Shown here: positions 59,237-64,000 of the stretch, in pieces | Numbering within the stretch: position 1 is the stretch's first letter | Layout of the letters: each line of letters opens with the position of its first letter | Assembly: GCF_019320115.1 (NCBI RefSeq) | Contig: NC_089581.1 | Location: 70,700,448 to 70,764,447, forward strand | Direction of reading: 5' to 3' | Source of the DNA: Miscanthus floridulus | Taxonomy: Eukaryota; Streptophyta; Magnoliopsida; Poales; Poaceae | Length of the DNA: 64,000 nucleotides | Translations under genes and position numbers: made by a program | The notes under the pieces: model-generated | What the model saw: the letters and a program-made list of their open reading frames with translations, nothing else | The model's database searches: none | Told to the model about the DNA's origin: nothing

Positions 59237-60106
59237 AGTTGTATCAGAGCTAAGGTATACCGTCAGGTTCACTTTTATTCCCTAGTTTGAGTGTTTCGCA
59301 TTCGTCCTATAGTCCAGTGCCATACTTGTTTTTCCTGTCCTAGAACCTTCCGCGCCATAGCCTTTGCATATTTCAGTTTCAGAGTCCGTCGTGTTGAGTT
59401 TGTGTCTTGGCCGAGGTCTTGTTGCTGGTTTAGATTGTGTTCTTTTCTAGTTTGTGCTGATACCTCCACCCGCCGCTATTCTGTATCACCATCGGTTTGC
59501 ATCTTGTGTCCACTAAATCCATGATTCGAGCAGCTTCCTTAAAACAGTCATAACTTTTGCATCCGAACTCGAAATGGGAAAAATTTTATATCTACGGAGA
59601 ACACCAGAAAATTTTAGATCTATTTCATCCCAATGGTGCTGGGTTCGCAAAAATTAGATTTGCGAAATTCGATTAGGAAAATTGAGTTTCTGGGCCCACA
59701 AGTTTTGGTATGCTTTTTAGAGCACAGTCCTAATTTTCTATGGGCCACATCTTTTATTCAATTGAGCTCAAAATTTTTGTGGTTTATTCTTGTGTGCTCC
59801 TTGCTGAGAAAAAATATCAAAAGAGCAAAAGCAAGAAAAAAAGATTGGACAAAAAAATAAAAGAAAAAAATAGTAAAAGAGAATAGAAGATATCGAAAAG
59901 GAACACATAAGGAACACTCAATAGCTCTATTGTTTGTGGTATCTTTTGCCTTGTTCATATCCGTTGCTACCTTTAATACTTGTTTCCTTTCATCCTTGTT
60001 TCCTCTCTTGTTTATCACAACTGGTGATAGAAACACGTATAGGCCAGCAACTAGGACAAGTACTCTAGACATTTATTCAATATTGCTGTCTGCCACTGAC
60101 TTGTGT

Positions 60107-60108
60107 GC

Positions 60109-60155
<47 letters not shown>

Positions 60156-60157
60156 TT
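60107..60157. repeat. (CA)n(TA)n microsatellite, copy 2
   Basis: The same site in internal copy 2 with about 14 CA and 10-11 TA units, shorter than copy 1. Confidence 0.97.
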
Positions 60158-60504
60158 TGTTCTTTTTTGTGCCTCCCAAGCTCCACATATACTTCAGATC
60201 GGTACAGAAAAAGACCCTTGCAATCTTGGTGTCACACCCTCACAGGTATCACGAACCAACCACTGGTTGTACCGTCCACTGCTTTGCGTTGGTAAGAACC
60301 TTGTAAGAACTTGGTAAGACGTGTGAGAGTGTGATTCCACTTACCCATAAATAGTTGATAGGGGATTTATATTAATTTCTAACAGTATCAAACAATGAGT
60401 TTCTGTTTAAGAGTGAATTGCAGGAAATCATGGACCAGAAGTTTGCAAGGATGGACTGAATAAAGAACAATGAGCCCTCACATATAGACTATAATCATCA
60501 AGGT

Positions 60505-61095
60505 ATGAGAGGTAAATTGACCATACCATCCTTTTTGGGTCATTATGATGCTGAAGGATACCTTAATTGGGAGATAATGGTAGAACAAAAGTTTAGTGCC
60601 CACCTTGTACCTAAGCAATATAGAGTTCGACAAGCTACTAGTGAGTTTAAGGACTTTGCCATTATTTGGTGGTATGGGCTAGTTGCAGAGGATGTTTTAC
60701 CTGGTACATGGGAAGAACTTAAGATAGCTATGCGTGATTGTTTTATTCCTCCTTCTTATAAACATGAATGGCATAACAAATTGTAGTGCTTAGAGCAGGG
60801 CAATATGTCTGTCCAAGAATATTATATAGAGTTTCAAAAGTGTGCAATACGTTGTGGGATAGTAGAGGACATGGAAGATACCATTGTTCATTTTTTTGGT
60901 GGTTTGAGGCATGAAATACAAGATATTGTTTTCCATATAGAATTTTATACTCTCAAACGTTTATTCCAGCTTGCTATGCTTGCAGAAAAAGAATTGTAGG
61001 AATGTCAGCAAAAGAACCATACCAACATTGGTGACAACCTCAACCAGATTTTAGCAAGGGTGGAGCAACCATTTGCGAAGGTTGAGATGCGATAA
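60505..61095 (+). pseudogene. gag of internal copy 2, two stops
   Basis: Same protein as copy 1. The frame is kept through the 7-T run (HFFGGLRHEIQDIVFHIEFY). It has TAG at 60784-60786 after HEWHNKL, and TAG at about 60997 after AEKEL. It ends at TAA about 61095. The two copies are thus disabled by different mutations. Confidence 0.8.
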
Positions 61096-61103
61096 AAAGG
61101 CGA

Positions 61104-61850
61104 GTGGTTACTTTCGCCACTACAACATCTTCACCACCACCACCTCCCACACATACTTTGGAGTCTGGTAAAACTTTAAACCATGCTGAAAATGCACAAA
61201 CTAATAGAGATAGAGCTGCTAATGAAAGGAAAGAATTGGATGTTAAATCTGAATTGCCTTTGTCAAAAAATAATTATTCTAATAATGCTAGTGATAAAGA
61301 AGAGCAGTGTGAAAATGCTTTTATTATACGTATGCCACAACTAGTGAATGAGTATGATGCTTTGGCTTTGGAACCAATTACTTATGCTGAACATAAAAAT
61401 TTGCTTCCCATTGCTACCGAAAAAGATGAAAAGAAATTATTGTATTCTTCAAATACTTTGGGTTATATTGAGTTTGATACTTTATATGCTCTTAGTAGTT
61501 TAGAAGAGAAACTTAAATGTGTTGAATTGTCATGGTTGTCTACTTGTACATATCATTTTTTTGGAAAATATAATTGTAAAGGAGAATATATGGTGCATCG
61601 TGTCTATATTTGTTCAAATCTGAAATCTCCTTATATTGTGCAAAAGTATGATCAACCAAAGGATTGCAATTGCTATAATCTTGTCATGTCGAGTTCCCCT
61701 AGTTTTGTTATAAAGAAACATGTTAAATTTCAAGAAGGGGAGCAATGTTGGTTACTACCAACAACGTTTTCTTCAGCTAATCCCAAACCGAGGACGGTTT
61801 GTTGTCAAGAAGGGGAGGATGATGAGGACAAGACACCATCGGATACGACC
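61104..61850 (+). CDS. Unknown ORF between gag and last LTR of the non-autonomous element
   Basis: An open frame of about 240 codons before it runs into the last LTR. It begins Ser/Pro-rich (TTSSPPPPPTHTLESG), then NENAFIIR-like and MPQLVNEYDALALEP, CVELSWLSTCTYHFFGKYNC, GEYMVHRVYICSNLKSPYIV and VIKKHVKFQEGEQCWLLPTT, and ends with an acidic tail. No retroviral enzyme motif and no zinc knuckle is visible. I do not recognise it. No ATG opens the frame (it starts GTG), so it may be read as a continuation of gag after a frameshift. In copy 1 it is cut at 58547 by the internal deletion. Confidence 0.45.
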
Positions 61851-62999
61851 ATTGTTTATAAGGTGAGCTCGTTCCTATATTTGCATAGTCATTTTTGGTA
61901 CAATTCACTTAGTTCCACATGTACATGTCGTTATTTGAATGTAGGTACAAATATGTCTCAACGTGCAAGTTCATCAAAGTTGAATTTTCGGTTCATCGGC
62001 AGCTCGACAGTGCATCATTGGGAAGGCCATAACTCAGCCATCTGGAGTGCGATCGAGGTCAATGAGAACTTGATGGAAAGCTTGTTTGATAAGATTTCAA
62101 ATAGATCTAGTCTCATCTCAATATCACATCAGCAAGGCCTCCAAACCATCAACATATTCTGTTGCTGTTTCTGCTGGGAGCTACACTGTCGTTATGGGCT
62201 TGTTATTCATCCTTGGGACCCTGGCCCAAGTGGGAGCACACCCCAAGAACTTGGAAAACCCACCAAGAAAGCCCTTGGACGTCCTCCTCCTTGGCCACCA
62301 CCTTAGGAGGCCAGCAAAGACGTCCAAGCCAAGCCGGAGGCCCAGTCCAACTTGAGTTCGAGTCCATCTCGGGCTTCAGAACCAGTGTGTAGTAAAATAG
62401 ACGTCCAGGTCGCATACGGACTCCGTTTTTGATGATCCACATATGGATGGAAAGATAATTTCATAAGGAAACCAATGGAAGTGGTCCCACATCAAAATTA
62501 CATCAGAATCAATGGGAATCGTCGAAACAATTTGATGTCCAGAATCTGTCACGACGCTACGTCATCGTCTTTTAGGCCGTTGGGCCTTGTAACGTGTTGG
62601 GACACCTTTAGGACGTGAAGAGGGATCCTTGGACGTCCCTTAGGCTATATAATCAGTAGCCACCACCTACTTTAGGTTTTGGGTTTTGCTTAGATTAATC
62701 TATCAAGAACAGTTTCGCCGTTCTTCGGTTTGTGAGACCCCAACTTCGTGAGTTTAATCATTCATCTGTAATTTGGTTGCGTTCTTTCTTGTTCTTGCTT
62801 GTGTTCTTCATTGCGCAGGCAGGGATTAGCCTTCTTGGTGAGGTCAACCATGTTCGTGACTCAGTTGATAACTAGAGGAGCTGTGGTGCTAAGATTGCAG
62901 GGTTCGATCTTTCGATCTGAAGTCGGATCGGTGTGTCATTCTCCGCCACAACGATAGTTACTATCACCTGACGGAAGATCGGGATCCCCGTCTCCATTA
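61821..62999 (+). repeat. Last LTR of the dimeric element
   Basis: 1,179 bp, complete, preceded by a polypurine tract and followed by GTAAG (63000-63004). It differs from the first LTR at many positions. Confidence 0.88.
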
Positions 63000-64000
63000 G
63001 TAAGCACATGGTCTCGGTCTTGTGACTAGACGCTGGCGTGTAAACTGACTAGAGGCTCATGGTCTGAGTCCGGTCAGTGCTGACGTACGCTGACGTGAGG
63101 CGCACAGAGGAAACGTTGAGTGACCGGACGCTAGGTGAGTCCAGATGGTCATGAAATTTTGCGTTTGGAACCTTACTAGAAACGACTGAATGCTAGGGTC
63201 CTACATCTGGTCACTTTCTAACTAACGCATCCGGTCATCACTTGACCGTTGAGATCGGGCGATCGGCGTTTGAAGCCAATGACACGTGGCAAGCATCGGG
63301 CGATCGGCGTTTGAAGCCAATGACACGTGGCGTTTGAAGCCAATGACACGTGGCGATCATTGTGAGCTTAGCCAAAGCCCTCCCACTCATCTCCATCATT
63401 GATTCATCATCTTTGTGAGATTGGGAGAGGATCCAAGTGCATTGCTTGAGTGATTGCATCTAGAGGCACTTGGTATTTGTGTTTTGCTACGGGTTTCAGT
63501 TGTTTCTCTTCGTGGTTGCCGCCACCTAGATGGCTTGGAGCAGCGAGGATCGTTGAGCGGAGGTTGGTGATTGTCTCCGGCTCCGATCATGGTGATTGTG
63601 AGGGGTCTTGTGCCTTCCCCGACGGAGCGCCGAAAGGTAACTCTAGTGGATTTCTCATGTCATTGAGTCACCGCACTTGTGGGTAGGTTCTTGCGGTGTC
63701 CTATTGTGTGGATGAGGTTCGTGCAACACCTCTTAGCCGCCGAACCACCAAGTGTTGGTCGACACAACAGGGACTAGCGTGCCGGCAAGCACGTGAACCT
63801 CGGGAGAAAACTTAGTTGTCTCTTGCCCTTTGGTTTTCTCCCGGTGATTGATTTAGTATTCATATTGTGATAGGTTCACCCCTCTACACGATGGTATAAT
63901 CACCCTACTCACTCATTTATATTCTTGCAAACTAGTTGTAGCAAGCTCTTTAGTGCAACTAGAATTGAGAGCTTGCTTTGTAGTTTAAGTTCATCTAGTG
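63000..64000 (+). repeat. 3' LTR of copia, right part, with promoter-region deletion
   Basis: It resumes GTAAGCACATGGTCTCGG and runs to the window end, where the matching 5' LTR position is about 47960. Compared with the 5' LTR it lacks about 170 bp (5' LTR about 47155-47320, including the TATA-like CTATTTAAG). In that place it carries GCGTTTGAAGCCAATGACAC three times (about 63265-63355). Confidence 0.88.

Larger units (their letters stand above)
55302..62999 (+). mobile_element. Dimeric non-autonomous LTR retrotransposon: LTR-internal-partial LTR-internal-LTR
   Basis: 7,698 bp between GTAAG duplications. Parts: LTR 55302-56481; internal copy 1, 56482-58552; middle LTR lacking its first about 490 bp, to 59236; internal copy 2, 59237-61820; LTR 61821-62999. 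The internals carry a Ty3-type gag but no protease, RT or integrase, so it depends on a partner. The LTRs begin TGATGAGGACA and end CTCCATTA, not the usual CA. The polypurine tract AAGAAGGGGAGGA (61808-61820) precedes the last LTR. Confidence 0.85.
46239..64000 (+). mobile_element. Sirevirus-type Ty1/copia element with a later insertion in its 3' LTR
   Basis: 5' LTR 46239-48190, primer site, gag, pol, long 3' untranslated region with repeated polypurine motifs, 3' LTR from 54679. The 3' LTR is split by another retroelement at 55302-62999 and resumes at 63005; it continues past the window end. The gag with an extra coiled-coil part and two zinc knuckles, the several GGGGGAG purine tracts and the gag sequence resemble the Opie/Ji group of maize Sireviruses. 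The element without the insert is about 10.3 kb. Confidence 0.9.

Overview
This is a nuclear window from a grass, probably a panicoid of the sorghum, sugarcane or maize type. The evidence is spliced plant genes with short GT-AG introns and GC-rich first exons, a plant microRNA precursor, Stowaway-type MITEs, CACTA transposons and Sirevirus-like copia elements. The species assignment is an inference; no bacterial or organellar gene was seen.

Host genes lie mainly in the first 35 kb. On the minus strand are a DUF593/GTD-binding (myosin-binding) membrane protein (914-2715), then a three-KH-domain RNA-binding gene of the FLK type (3989-13628, leader exon near 14.4-14.55 kb). The KH gene is split by a 5.5-kb Ty3 chromovirus inserted in an intron and has a 2-nt deletion inside KH1. 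On the plus strand at about 18.5 kb sits a MIR166 hairpin. A two-exon tau-class glutathione S-transferase lies at 33800-34650, minus strand.

The rest is mobile DNA in nested layers. From 21.7 to 31.5 kb the left part is a truncated Tat-like Ty3 element (LTR, gag, protease, start of RT). The right part is the 5' end of an Athila-like element (LTR plus gag). A complete 3.6-kb solo LTR with TCAGA target duplications sits between them. From 35.5 to about 46 kb is a decayed CACTA (En/Spm) region. It has terminal and subterminal repeats, a Transposase_24-Ulp1 pseudogene, a small intact ORF with an RNase H1-type hybrid-binding domain and a C-terminal membrane segment, repeated tRNA-promoter-like modules, a 0.49-kb tandem array, and a degraded multi-exon gene of unknown function.

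From 46.2 kb to the window end is a Sirevirus-type copia element. Its 3' LTR is split at 55301 by a second retroelement (55302-62999) with the unusual structure LTR-internal-partial LTR-internal-LTR. That is a tandem dimer flanked by GTAAG duplications, with an internal deletion that has a 5-bp microhomology at its junction.

Nothing here is a clear new multi-gene system. The least explained items are the CACTA passenger protein (hybrid-binding domain plus membrane anchor), the A/B-box-like modules in the CACTA subterminal repeats, the unknown ORF of the non-autonomous dimeric element, and the state of the KH gene.
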